Of a stretch of 39,522 nt of DNA, positions 1-7,765 are shown in pieces. Position 1 is the stretch's first letter; each line of letters starts with the position of its first letter. The notes beneath the pieces are model-generated. The model was given only the letters and a program-made list of their open reading frames with translations, had not been told where the DNA came from and ran no database searches. Source of the DNA: an uncultured Schlesneria sp. (GTDB taxonomy: Bacteria; Planctomycetota; Planctomycetia; Planctomycetales; Planctomycetaceae); the NCBI GenBank assembly GCA_903858935.1, contig CAIOKO010000087.1, positions 1 through 39,522 on the forward strand. The letters are read 5' to 3'. Both the position numbers and the translations under genes were made by a program.

Positions 1-107
1 CGATATCAGAGAAGAATCGGACGGCTTCGATTAGACTGGTTGGCGTGTTGCACATGATTCGGTTTCTCGGTTGACGTTCGTGACAACCGAATTATAACCG
101 GATAGCC

Positions 108-611
108 GTGGTGAGTCAAGTATATCGTTCCCAATCGATATTGAAAGAACTGCGTCACAGTGACAAGCGGACGCCGCTCCTCATACTGGCGTCACAAGAC
201 TCCTCCCAAGACACCGTGAAATGGTTAGACTCGGGTGCCGATGCCTGCCTTGCCAAACCAGTTGAATTGTCCGAACTGGAAGCTCGCCTACGTGCCCTGA
301 TCCGTCGCGCAGGCATCAAGGCAAGTTCATTGATGGAAGTTGGGCCCGTTGTTATTGATACAGCGGCAAAGGTCGTTACCGTGAATGGCAATCGGATACC
401 ACTCACAAACAAGGAATTTCAACTGCTCGAACTCCTGGCAGAAAATTGTGGCAGCGTCGTAACACGAAATCGAATCTACAAGCGATTGTTTAACGAGATC
501 GATACTTCTCTTTCCAACCTCGTCGACGTGTACGTTTCCAATATCCGACGAAAGATGGGACTTCCGCTGATCAAAACGTTGCGCAGCCGTGGTTATATGA
601 TCGCCGAATAG
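108..611 (+). CDS. N-terminally truncated OmpR-family response regulator
   Basis: The C-terminal ~95 residues form a winged-helix transcriptional effector domain of the OmpR/PhoB type (VVTVNGNRIPLTNKEFQLLELL, then VDVYVSNIRRKMG and the final RSRGYMIAE). Residues ~15-65 match only the second half of a receiver domain (RTPLLILAS, the GADACLAKP loop carrying the conserved Lys, then a linker helix). The strand that carries the phospho-acceptor Asp and the N-terminal acidic pair is absent: an in-frame stop at 81-83 lies just upstream, and none of the three frames in 1-107 encodes it. The start is a GTG (108 or 111) with only a weak GGA upstream. It may be a decayed gene or a phosphorylation-independent regulator. 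No histidine kinase is adjacent in the window. Family assignment is firm; function is unsure. Confidence 0.75.
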   Translation: MVSQVYRSQSILKELRHSDKRTPLLILASQDSSQDTVKWLDSGADACLAKPVELSELEARLRALIRRAGIKASSLMEVGPVVIDTAAKVVTVNGNRIPLTNKEFQLLELLAENCGSVVTRNRIYKRLFNEIDTSLSNLVDVYVSNIRRKMGLPLIKTLRSRGYMIAE

Positions 612-761
612 AACATTGACGCTTCAAAACCGAAGTCGAACTCCCAATCGACCGACTTGCGCGGTAGCCTTTTCATCCTCCAACGGCCAGAACATCAGCA
701 ATTCCGTGACACGCAAGATTTCATTCAACCAAATGACCGGAACTTAGAAGGAAAAACAACG

Positions 762-1448
762 ATGCTTTGGATTTGCAATCAGATCGTGCGCGGAATTCTG
801 TCGGTCTTTGCGGGTCTCGTCGCGTTCTGGCTGGGTAATTTACCAGCTCAGGCTGAACAATTCGTTGTCTTCGATGCCACCTTTACTTACACAAAGGAGG
901 ACGCGGATAATTCCAAGCCGAGTCCCTCACATTACTATGTTCGCGACACGCTGATGAATTCAGAGCGGCCCAAGGACTGGACACGTCCGGTCGATTACCG
1001 GAATGGAACCGCACACGTTCGACTGGAAGTTCTGGAGAAACCAGCGGGGAGCGAAGCGACAACGTGGTCTGTGTGCTACATCCCCAACAAGGGCCGCGAC
1101 AAGGGTTATGGCTGCTTTAATACGCCAGTTTATAAAGAAGCCGGCATCTTCGAGCAGGACATTTCTATGACGAAATTCTGGCAAAATGATTCGATTGTCT
1201 GGGAGCAGGGAATCAAGGAGATGCACCTCGTCATCAAGGACAACAGTGGTGGTAGCGGCCATGCTCACAAACGCCAGGATCACGAAAAGTTCTTTCCCAC
1301 CAAGGTTCGCATGACGGTGATTCAGGTATCGGTTGGATCGAAATATGACCCCAGCCTGGTGCCCAACCTTCCTCCAACCAAGCCCGAGAGTGTTCTTCCA
1401 GCGAAAGACAAGAAGTCGGACCAACCCGTCGAGAAATCCAAGAAGTAA
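762..1448 (+). CDS. Exported protein of unknown function
   Basis: The start is placed at ATG 762, preceded by an AGAAGGA ribosome-binding site. This gives a 228-residue protein with a clear Sec signal peptide (hydrophobic residues ~10-28, ending PAQA before EQF). The frame stays open upstream to 657 but lacks a site there. The mature part (~200 residues) opens with a beta-rich segment (VVFDATFTYT), has a His-rich stretch (SGHAHKRQDHEKFF) near residue 175 and ends in a charged Pro/Lys-rich tail. I do not recognise a family. It lies 113 bp upstream of the TlpA-like lipoprotein on the same strand, so the two could be co-transcribed. It probably acts in the periplasm or outside the cell. Confidence 0.65.
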   Translation: MLWICNQIVRGILSVFAGLVAFWLGNLPAQAEQFVVFDATFTYTKEDADNSKPSPSHYYVRDTLMNSERPKDWTRPVDYRNGTAHVRLEVLEKPAGSEATTWSVCYIPNKGRDKGYGCFNTPVYKEAGIFEQDISMTKFWQNDSIVWEQGIKEMHLVIKDNSGGSGHAHKRQDHEKFFPTKVRMTVIQVSVGSKYDPSLVPNLPPTKPESVLPAKDKKSDQPVEKSKK

Positions 1449-1561
1449 AACCGAATGTGCCTCCAGTTGCGACGTGAGTCCGCTTGCCGTTCTATCCGAC
1501 GGTCGATCTAATACATTTCATGATCGTTTTCAGAAACCGGTTTAATTCAAAAGGGTTTAAT

Positions 1562-2821
1562 GTGTCTCGCAAAATTATTTCTCTGTGCTTATTGCTAACT
1601 GTCAGTGGGTGCAGTGATGCGACCAAGAAGAGCCCTGTGACCGGGACAGCCGAATCAAGCCCAAGTAAAGCCGCCGTCGTTGCACACGAGGCTCCAGCCG
1701 TCAAACCAGAAGTAACTGAACCTCCCGCTGTTAAGGCGATGGAAAGTGAATATCCAGCGCAAGTTACGAAGGAAGTCAAACCGAATGAAACGACTCAACC
1801 GAAAGACGAGTCTGAAAAAGGACTGACCAAGGAAGAAGCATTTGCGCAAGCACAAAAGTTATTTCAGAGCAACGACCTTGAAGGGGTCGTTCAGGTTCTC
1901 GAGCGGGCTCTGCCTGGAAATCCTGACGACATTAACCTGTTGCTGTCGCTCGCGCAATTGACGACACGTATTGCGTCATCCGATCAATTGCATCCCGATT
2001 TTGAAAAGTATCGTAAAGCAGGCAAATACGTTCACGACGCACTTCGGTCTCATCCTGAGATTGCAGCCAATCCGGCGGTGCGTAACCTCGCCAGTGGTGT
2101 CCTTTACAACGAAGCGTGTGCACTGTCCGTCGGTAATCAGCCAGACCAGGCGATGAAAAGTCTCGAAGAAGCGGTGGCGTTCGGTTACAAAGATTTGACC
2201 GAAATGGATAAGGATAAGGATTTGGAGTCCGTTCGTGCTCTGCCTGCTTATGCCGAATTCAAAACGAAGGCCGAAGAAATGATTCGCGAGCAGGCTGAAC
2301 TAGCCCGAATCCAAATTGAAAAAGAGGTCGACGAATTGCTGGTAGACAACAAGCCGTTTGATTTCAACTTTGAACTGACAGACACCGATGCAAAGCCAAT
2401 CGCCAAAGCCGATTTCGCTGGAAAGGTTTTGATCGTCGACGTCTGGGGAACATGGTGCCCCCCTTGCCGAGCGGAAATCCCGCATTTTGTGAAATTGCAG
2501 AAAACTTATAATGAAGAGGGCCTGGTCATTGTGGGGCTCAACCAGGAAAACGCGGCAGATGACGAGGCCGCAGTGAAAATCGTGCAAGATTTTCGCGAGA
2601 AAAATGAAATGAATTATCGCTGCGCGTTAATCGGCGATGACACGCTTCAGCAGATTCCAGGTTTCGGTGGGTTCCCTACCACCATGTTCATCGATCGAAC
2701 CGGCAAGGTCCGCGCTAAAGTCGTCGGATTGCATGACTACGAGTATCTCGAAACAATCGTCCGCAAGTTGCTCGCGGAAAAGATTGACGGAGCGGACGCA
2801 GGAAGCAATTCCGATAAGTGA
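1562..2821 (+). CDS. TlpA/ResA-like thioredoxin-fold lipoprotein with TPR-like region
   Basis: GTG 1562 is chosen because AAAGGG lies 6 bases upstream and the product then starts with a compact lipoprotein signal (LLLTVSGCS, lipidated Cys17). Residues ~20-85 are a Pro/Glu/Lys-rich linker. Residues ~85-240 are alpha-helical and TPR-like (AFAQAQKLFQSNDLEGVVQVLERAL). The C-terminal ~150 residues are a TlpA-type thioredoxin fold with the redox motif WCPPC at about residues 298-302 and the cis-Pro segment GFPTTMFID. The family reduces or exchanges disulfides in the envelope, often for cytochrome maturation, but this client is unknown. The gene ends just before a strong terminator. The TPR region suggests it docks on a partner protein. 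Confidence 0.88.
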   Translation: MSRKIISLCLLLTVSGCSDATKKSPVTGTAESSPSKAAVVAHEAPAVKPEVTEPPAVKAMESEYPAQVTKEVKPNETTQPKDESEKGLTKEEAFAQAQKLFQSNDLEGVVQVLERALPGNPDDINLLLSLAQLTTRIASSDQLHPDFEKYRKAGKYVHDALRSHPEIAANPAVRNLASGVLYNEACALSVGNQPDQAMKSLEEAVAFGYKDLTEMDKDKDLESVRALPAYAEFKTKAEEMIREQAELARIQIEKEVDELLVDNKPFDFNFELTDTDAKPIAKADFAGKVLIVDVWGTWCPPCRAEIPHFVKLQKTYNEEGLVIVGLNQENAADDEAAVKIVQDFREKNEMNYRCALIGDDTLQQIPGFGGFPTTMFIDRTGKVRAKVVGLHDYEYLETIVRKLLAEKIDGADAGSNSDK

Positions 2822-2851
2822 CCGCTGCGGATAAATCATTGGATTTAAAAA

Positions 2852-2895
2852 AGTGTCCTCTGTCAGGCCCGCCCGAATAGAGGACTCTTTTTTTT
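2852..2895. terminator. Bidirectional intrinsic terminator
   Basis: AGTGTCCTCT (2852-2861) pairs with AGAGGACTCT (2879-2888), 9 of 10 positions, and is followed by eight T (2888-2895). On the other strand the hairpin is followed by TTTTTT from the A-run at 2846-2852. It sits between the convergent TlpA-like (+) and M19-like (-) genes and should end both transcripts. Confidence 0.9.
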
Positions 2896-2904
2896 AAACA
2901 AACT

Positions 2905-4251
2905 CTATTTGACCATGACGGCACGGCAAACTCGGAGGATATTTTCGCCGAGAATTTTGCGGATTTTTTCATCGCTGTATCCGCGCTGGACCAATCCGAC
3001 GGTGAAAAGTGGCCAATTGGTCCAGCCCAGACTTGCCGCTTGAGGCCATTGTCCGCCTAACGCATTGAGGGGCCACAAGGCCTCAAATCGGTCTCGGCGT
3101 TTGCCCCTGTTGGCAAATACGGCACCAGGAGCGGACGCATGTTGCGAGGTATGTGACACATCGGTACCGATCGCGACGTGATCGATTCCGAAACGCGTGA
3201 CGACGTGGTCCACATGATCGAGTAGCGCTGCGATGTCTCCGCCGCGCCCCAGGAAGTTTGGAATGCAACAGATCCCGACCAGACCCCCGGTATCACAAAT
3301 CGCACGGATGACTTCGTCGGGTTTTGCCCTGATGTGATGATTAATGGCATCACATGCGGTGTGGCTGGCAACCATCGGCCTTCTGGAGATCTGAGCGGCC
3401 TCAAGGCTGGTGCGCCAGCCACTGTGAGCGACGTCGACGATCACACCGACTCGATTCATCTCACTGATCGCTGCACGACCGAGATCGCTAAGCCCCCCGT
3501 TGGCGACTTCGGCACATCCGTCGCCAAGCATATTCCGGCGATTGTACGTGACATGCATCATGCGAATTCCAAGCTGGAAGAATGTTCGTATGTAATTCAG
3601 TTCGTCTTCGACGGTATTCCATTGTTGAGCCAGCGGTACACCATTGCCTGTCAGATAGAGGCAATGTTTTCCCGTTTTCTGGGCCAATTCGATGTCCTCC
3701 GGCGTTGCAGCTCGCACGAGTACTTCCCGCAGCATGTCACCCAGGTAGGTGAACCGGGCCAGGCGTTTCAGCAATCGTTCAGGACTTTGGCCTTCTTCGC
3801 CCGCGTTTTGAAAGATACAGGTCACTCCGGAACAACGCATCGCCTCTTCGAATTCCGCTCGTTCCGTGAGATCCGTCACGGCGCGAATCATCCCCATTTC
3901 TTCACGCAGATCTTGCAACTCGGCATCGGTTGCACCAGCCGCGTCAGCAGCGGTGAGCGCTGCGCCATCTGGTGCAGCTCGTGGAGCAAAACCATAAGAG
4001 TCGAACACCAGACTCTGACGGTGGAGTTCTAAACCGTGTTGCAGATCCACTTGACTGGGTTTGAGAATTGCCAAGGCTGGATTTCTTGCCTGAACGATCA
4101 CCGGATTTTCAGAAATCAATAACGGATCTTTTCCCGAAGGCGCATCGGAAGCATAAACCTGCCTCGCGGTAACGGCAGCAACCACGCTCGCTACCGAACG
4201 CAAGAACGCTCGCCGATCATATAACGTAACGCCGTTCAATCGATTGACCAT
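2905..4251 (-). CDS. Peptidase M19 (membrane dipeptidase)-like protein, Tat-exported
   Basis: This 448-residue protein has a twin-arginine signal (DRRAFLRSV at residues 12-20, then an Ala/Val core). The rest follows the M19 renal-dipeptidase TIM barrel: the lGiRmmhvTYNrrN region, GGLSDLGRAAISEMNRVGVIVDVAHSG, ASHTACDAI, GGLVGICCIPNF and HVAIGTDVS. The His of VDVAH, the His of ASH and the Asp of GTD are present. The N-terminal HxD of the usual DGHNDLP motif is replaced by DSYGF, and the bridging Glu normally found before the GIR region is not seen. Ordinary di-zinc dipeptidase activity is therefore doubtful. It lies 48 bp downstream of the GH28-like gene on the same strand, so the two are probably one operon. 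Confidence 0.85.
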   Translation of the reverse strand: MVNRLNGVTLYDRRAFLRSVASVVAAVTARQVYASDAPSGKDPLLISENPVIVQARNPALAILKPSQVDLQHGLELHRQSLVFDSYGFAPRAAPDGAALTAADAAGATDAELQDLREEMGMIRAVTDLTERAEFEEAMRCSGVTCIFQNAGEEGQSPERLLKRLARFTYLGDMLREVLVRAATPEDIELAQKTGKHCLYLTGNGVPLAQQWNTVEDELNYIRTFFQLGIRMMHVTYNRRNMLGDGCAEVANGGLSDLGRAAISEMNRVGVIVDVAHSGWRTSLEAAQISRRPMVASHTACDAINHHIRAKPDEVIRAICDTGGLVGICCIPNFLGRGGDIAALLDHVDHVVTRFGIDHVAIGTDVSHTSQHASAPGAVFANRGKRRDRFEALWPLNALGGQWPQAASLGWTNWPLFTVGLVQRGYSDEKIRKILGENILRVCRAVMVK

Positions 4252-4299
4252 TTTGATCGTTGTATCTTTCAGAATTGGAATGTCCAGTGGCCCGAAGTC

Positions 4300-5850
4300 T
4301 CAATCTGCTCTCTTCTTACGATCCGAAACGTCACGCAACCATTCCCTGGATTCATCTGTACGCTTAGTTTCTGAAAACTTGATGTCAGTAACGTCCCTCG
4401 TCACGATCACAGGATTATCGCCAACGGAAGAAATCGCCACGTGGTCCAGAACCAGCGATTGAACATCGTCAAAGACGAATGCCGCTCGGTAATCGGGTTT
4501 GACCGTGTTAATTTTGACGTTTTCAAAAGTAACGTTTGTGGCGTGTCGCACGTAGAATCCCCACGCGGGAAGTTCTCCGAACATCGAGAATTCCGGATAT
4601 TTATCCTCCTTTTCTGGAATCCCCTTCAATCGCGTCAGCGGAACTTCGGCCACTTCACGCCGCCCTCCCCCGGCGATGATCAAGGTGATGTTTTTCAGCG
4701 ACACGTTACTGATCGAGTGACCCGGGATCCCCACAATCGATGACGGGAAAATGTTATGCGGCTCCTTCACCGCTGGGCCCGCCATCGGGTAGCCCGCATC
4801 GGGAACAGTGTCCGGGATTTGGACCGTCATGTCATGAATGCGGATATTGTTGATACTTCCCGGCGGATCCTTTTTGTCGCGATGCCCCAATCGAATACTG
4901 ATCGCATTGCCCGTGTTTTTCGCCTCAACATCTCCAATATCGACGTCGTCGATGATCGCACCGTCGACACTTTGAATTGCTACAGCCGAACGTAGAGTGT
5001 CATGGATCCGCAGACCACGTACGACAATTTGTTTGAAACCACCGTGCGATGTCGTTCCGAATTTGAACGCACTGGCACTGGATCGAATCTTGCAATTCTC
5101 GACCCGCACATCGACGCAAGCACGTTCTTTATAACTCTTCAGGCAAATCCCATCGTCGGCACTGTCGATATCGCAGTTTTTGACGAGCACATGATGACCG
5201 TCGACGATGTCGATTCCGTCGTTGTTCCAGAAAGCAGTACTGCGAACGGTGACGTTTTCGAGCGTTAAATTGTCACAACTGACATAGGTCTGCACCCAGC
5301 AAGATGAATCCTTCAGTGTGATATTACTGACCGTCACACGTTTGCAGTTCTGAAACTCGATGATTTGCGGACGGTTTTTTTCACCTGGGCGTTTGCTGTC
5401 GGGTGGATCATTCAATTTACCGGCCATCATCAGCCGGGTCACATCGGCCGCAAGTCTGGCTCCCTGGCCATCGATGACACCTCCTCCCGTGACGCTGATG
5501 TCGTTGACATCCTTTGCTTCCAGCAGGGCTAGCCATCGACCAGCCCGTTCGTAATCGGCGTGTTCATCACTTCCAAGAAGCGTTGCTCCAGGTTCAATTT
5601 GCAGCGTAACACGGCTCTTCAGGTGCAAGGTTCCGCTGAGGAAGACTCCGCGATCCAGAACGACAGCCCCACCGTTTTTTGATGCAGAATCAATCGCCTG
5701 CTGGATTGCCTTAGTGTCTTTGGTCTTCCCGTCACCTTTGGCCCCCATCGTCCGTGGATTGATCTGGGAACCTGCAAGCAATGTGTGGTTGAAGATCAAA
5801 CCGGCGAAAAAGACGAGGCAGTGACATTTGTGGAATCGCAACATCAGCAT
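4300..5850 (-). CDS. GH28-like secreted parallel beta-helix glycosidase
   Basis: The start is ATG 5850, with GAGGA ten bases upstream, giving 516 residues and a signal peptide (CLVFFAGLIFNHTLLAG). The N-terminus (NPRTMGAKGDGKTKDTKAIQ) is the usual polygalacturonase/pectate-lyase-like opening. GH28 landmarks are NNDGID (about 209-214) and the Asp pair in SADDG (232-233). The GHG catalytic-site His is not at its expected place (SSASAFKFGT), and the RIK motif is replaced by VAIQS. It is probably a plant or algal polysaccharide hydrolase acting outside the inner membrane, but polygalacturonase activity cannot be assumed. It is divergent from the S41-like gene and leads the M19-like gene. Confidence 0.85.
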   Translation of the reverse strand: MLMLRFHKCHCLVFFAGLIFNHTLLAGSQINPRTMGAKGDGKTKDTKAIQQAIDSASKNGGAVVLDRGVFLSGTLHLKSRVTLQIEPGATLLGSDEHADYERAGRWLALLEAKDVNDISVTGGGVIDGQGARLAADVTRLMMAGKLNDPPDSKRPGEKNRPQIIEFQNCKRVTVSNITLKDSSCWVQTYVSCDNLTLENVTVRSTAFWNNDGIDIVDGHHVLVKNCDIDSADDGICLKSYKERACVDVRVENCKIRSSASAFKFGTTSHGGFKQIVVRGLRIHDTLRSAVAIQSVDGAIIDDVDIGDVEAKNTGNAISIRLGHRDKKDPPGSINNIRIHDMTVQIPDTVPDAGYPMAGPAVKEPHNIFPSSIVGIPGHSISNVSLKNITLIIAGGGRREVAEVPLTRLKGIPEKEDKYPEFSMFGELPAWGFYVRHATNVTFENVKINTVKPDYRAAFVFDDVQSLVLDHVAISSVGDNPVIVTRDVTDIKFSETKRTDESREWLRDVSDRKKRAD

Positions 5851-6067
5851 AACAGTGGTTTCCTCAGTTGGGGCAACGCAACGAGTGGCTCTGAAACGTC
5901 CTGTGAATTGGACCATTGTGTCGTCCAGCGTTTAATCATGCCGGGCAATCGCGATAAATCAACGAAGGACGTTACCGGTGTCGTATTATTTGTTTCTCAA
6001 CAAAACCCGATTGAATGACCAGTTGCCGGTTGCTAGTCTTGAGCGGTCCTACCAAAGGAGTTCTGAC
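5851..6067. promoter_or_regulatory. Divergent intergenic region
   Basis: These 217 bp separate the GH28-like gene (minus) from the S41-like gene (plus) and should hold both promoters and leaders. The only sites I can place are the two ribosome-binding sites: GAGGA read on the minus strand at 5861-5865, and AAGGAG at 6055-6060. No convincing operator dyad is visible. Confidence 0.4.
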
Positions 6068-7765
6068 ATGCGACTGCCCCCCTTTTCAAGACTGGCTTGC
6101 GTGTTCCTGATGCTCGCAGGCGGGGTGTCGATCCCCCGATGCGTGAGTGCCGATGAGCCTTCGATCATTGCTTCGGATCTGAAAGAAGAAACATTCGGTT
6201 CTGCTGCCGATCAAGGTCGCCTGGCCTGGGCGATACTGGAAGCCATCGAACAACAAAATATATCGCCACCGCCGCGCCAAGCCTTAATTCGAGTCCTCAC
6301 TCAAGCGCTCATCAGAATCCCCAAGGATGCCGTGAAAGTTTCTTACCGGGAATTACTCGAACGTGTCGATTCGGAATTTCTTCAGTGTCAAAGCGCTGAT
6401 GAAATGGCGCATGTTGTCGAACGAAACGAGCGTTATCTGAATTTCGATCGAGTTATCGCCGAGCTGACATCTGGTTTTGGAGAAAATCTGGGTAAATTCC
6501 GTTTGATCCGCGCAAAAGACCACGAAGTCGAAGAGCAGTTCCACGGTAATCGGTATGTTGGATTGGGAATCAACCTGTACCACAATGATCCGAGCCACAT
6601 TCCAGTGATCATGAAACTTCGACCGGGAGGACCTGCCGAACGTGGCGGACTGAAGCCCAGGACTTACATTCATGAGATTGATGGCCGCCCGACGGAAAAT
6701 GTTCCACAGCAGACAATTCTCGATTGGATTCGCGGACCAATCGGGACTGACGTGACTCTCAAGATCTCGCATGAAACGTCCAAAGAGCAACGACTCGTGA
6801 CTCTGGCACGCGGTCTGATTCGTTTTGAATCGTTGAAGGATCGGCATCGCGAACCGATCAGTCGCGATGGACTTCGATACGATCGACGGGAACCGATCGG
6901 CTGGATACATGTTGAGACAATCAATGGCAGCACGCTCCACGAACTGCGCGTCGCCGAGAATCAGGCAAGGGAAGACGGCATCAGAGTCCTTATGCTCGAT
7001 TTTCGGGGATTCGGACAGCCCGGCGATCTGCACCAATCCTTGCTGATTGCAGACAGCTTTCTGGACGGCGGTGCGATCTGGACACGAATCGACGGCTCGG
7101 CCGAACCCCGGACGGAGTTTGCGGATCGAGAATGTTTGTTCCGAGAGACCCCTCTCATCGTTCTGATTGATTGGAATACGGGTCCGTGCCATTGCGCGAT
7201 CGCTGCTGCGTTGCAGGATGCGGGCCGGGCCAAACTGATCGGAGAATCACCCGAATTCAACGGAAACATCTCCACATCGGTGAGACTCAACGGAGTCCCT
7301 TATTCTCTGACGATGGAAACCACAAGGCTGAATCGTTCACGACAAGATCGCCAATGGCCTCTGGAACCGGACTACTCTGTCGCCGAAAACTCTGTCGCTC
7401 AAAACATGCGTGCATCGGTCAATCAAACCAGCGTCCCCACTGGCTTTCGGCTAGGCGACCGAGTGATACTTGCAAATGACCTCAATTCAAAATCATCCGA
7501 CTCCACAACGACACGGCCTTCCAACGAACCAACCAGATCCAAAGATCCCAGCGAGTCCGCTCAAGTCACGCACGGAAACTCAACTCCTTCCAATCGCGTT
7601 ACTCCGGAGAATTCCCCCGTTCGACCGGTTCCAATTAGAAAGAGGCTTCCAATTGAGGATGTTGCGATTCTTGTCGCGTTAGAAATTCAACGCGGCCTTC
7701 CTCCTGCATCAGTCAAACCCGCCTCCAGCGATCAAAACACGCAACACAAAGAATCGACACGATGA
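6068..7765 (+). CDS. PDZ plus S41-like (C-terminal-processing-peptidase-like) exported protein, catalytic Ser absent
   Basis: ATG 6068 follows AAGGAG by 7 bases and gives 565 residues with a signal peptide. A PDZ domain spans about 160-240 (YVGLGINLY, LRPGGPAERGGL, HEIDGRPTENV). An S41 core follows (IGWIHVETINGSTLHELRVA, VLMLDFRGFGQPGDL, VLIDWNTGPCHCAIAAALQD). Aligned with the family's SASASE nucleophile segment, the catalytic Ser position is Pro373 inside GPCHC, and the Lys of the GKG motif is replaced in EFNGN. The last ~120 residues are Ser/Thr/Pro-rich and look disordered. It is probably a binding or scaffold protein rather than a protease, unless a nearby Cys substitutes. The stop overlaps the start of the next gene (ATGA), so the two are translationally coupled. 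Confidence 0.8.
   Translation: MRLPPFSRLACVFLMLAGGVSIPRCVSADEPSIIASDLKEETFGSAADQGRLAWAILEAIEQQNISPPPRQALIRVLTQALIRIPKDAVKVSYRELLERVDSEFLQCQSADEMAHVVERNERYLNFDRVIAELTSGFGENLGKFRLIRAKDHEVEEQFHGNRYVGLGINLYHNDPSHIPVIMKLRPGGPAERGGLKPRTYIHEIDGRPTENVPQQTILDWIRGPIGTDVTLKISHETSKEQRLVTLARGLIRFESLKDRHREPISRDGLRYDRREPIGWIHVETINGSTLHELRVAENQAREDGIRVLMLDFRGFGQPGDLHQSLLIADSFLDGGAIWTRIDGSAEPRTEFADRECLFRETPLIVLIDWNTGPCHCAIAAALQDAGRAKLIGESPEFNGNISTSVRLNGVPYSLTMETTRLNRSRQDRQWPLEPDYSVAENSVAQNMRASVNQTSVPTGFRLGDRVILANDLNSKSSDSTTTRPSNEPTRSKDPSESAQVTHGNSTPSNRVTPENSPVRPVPIRKRLPIEDVAILVALEIQRGLPPASVKPASSDQNTQHKESTR

Noticed and set aside
3334-4032. 232-codon open frame on plus strand inside the M19-like gene
   Set aside because: It is an antisense shadow of a gene with clear family motifs and has no start signal.
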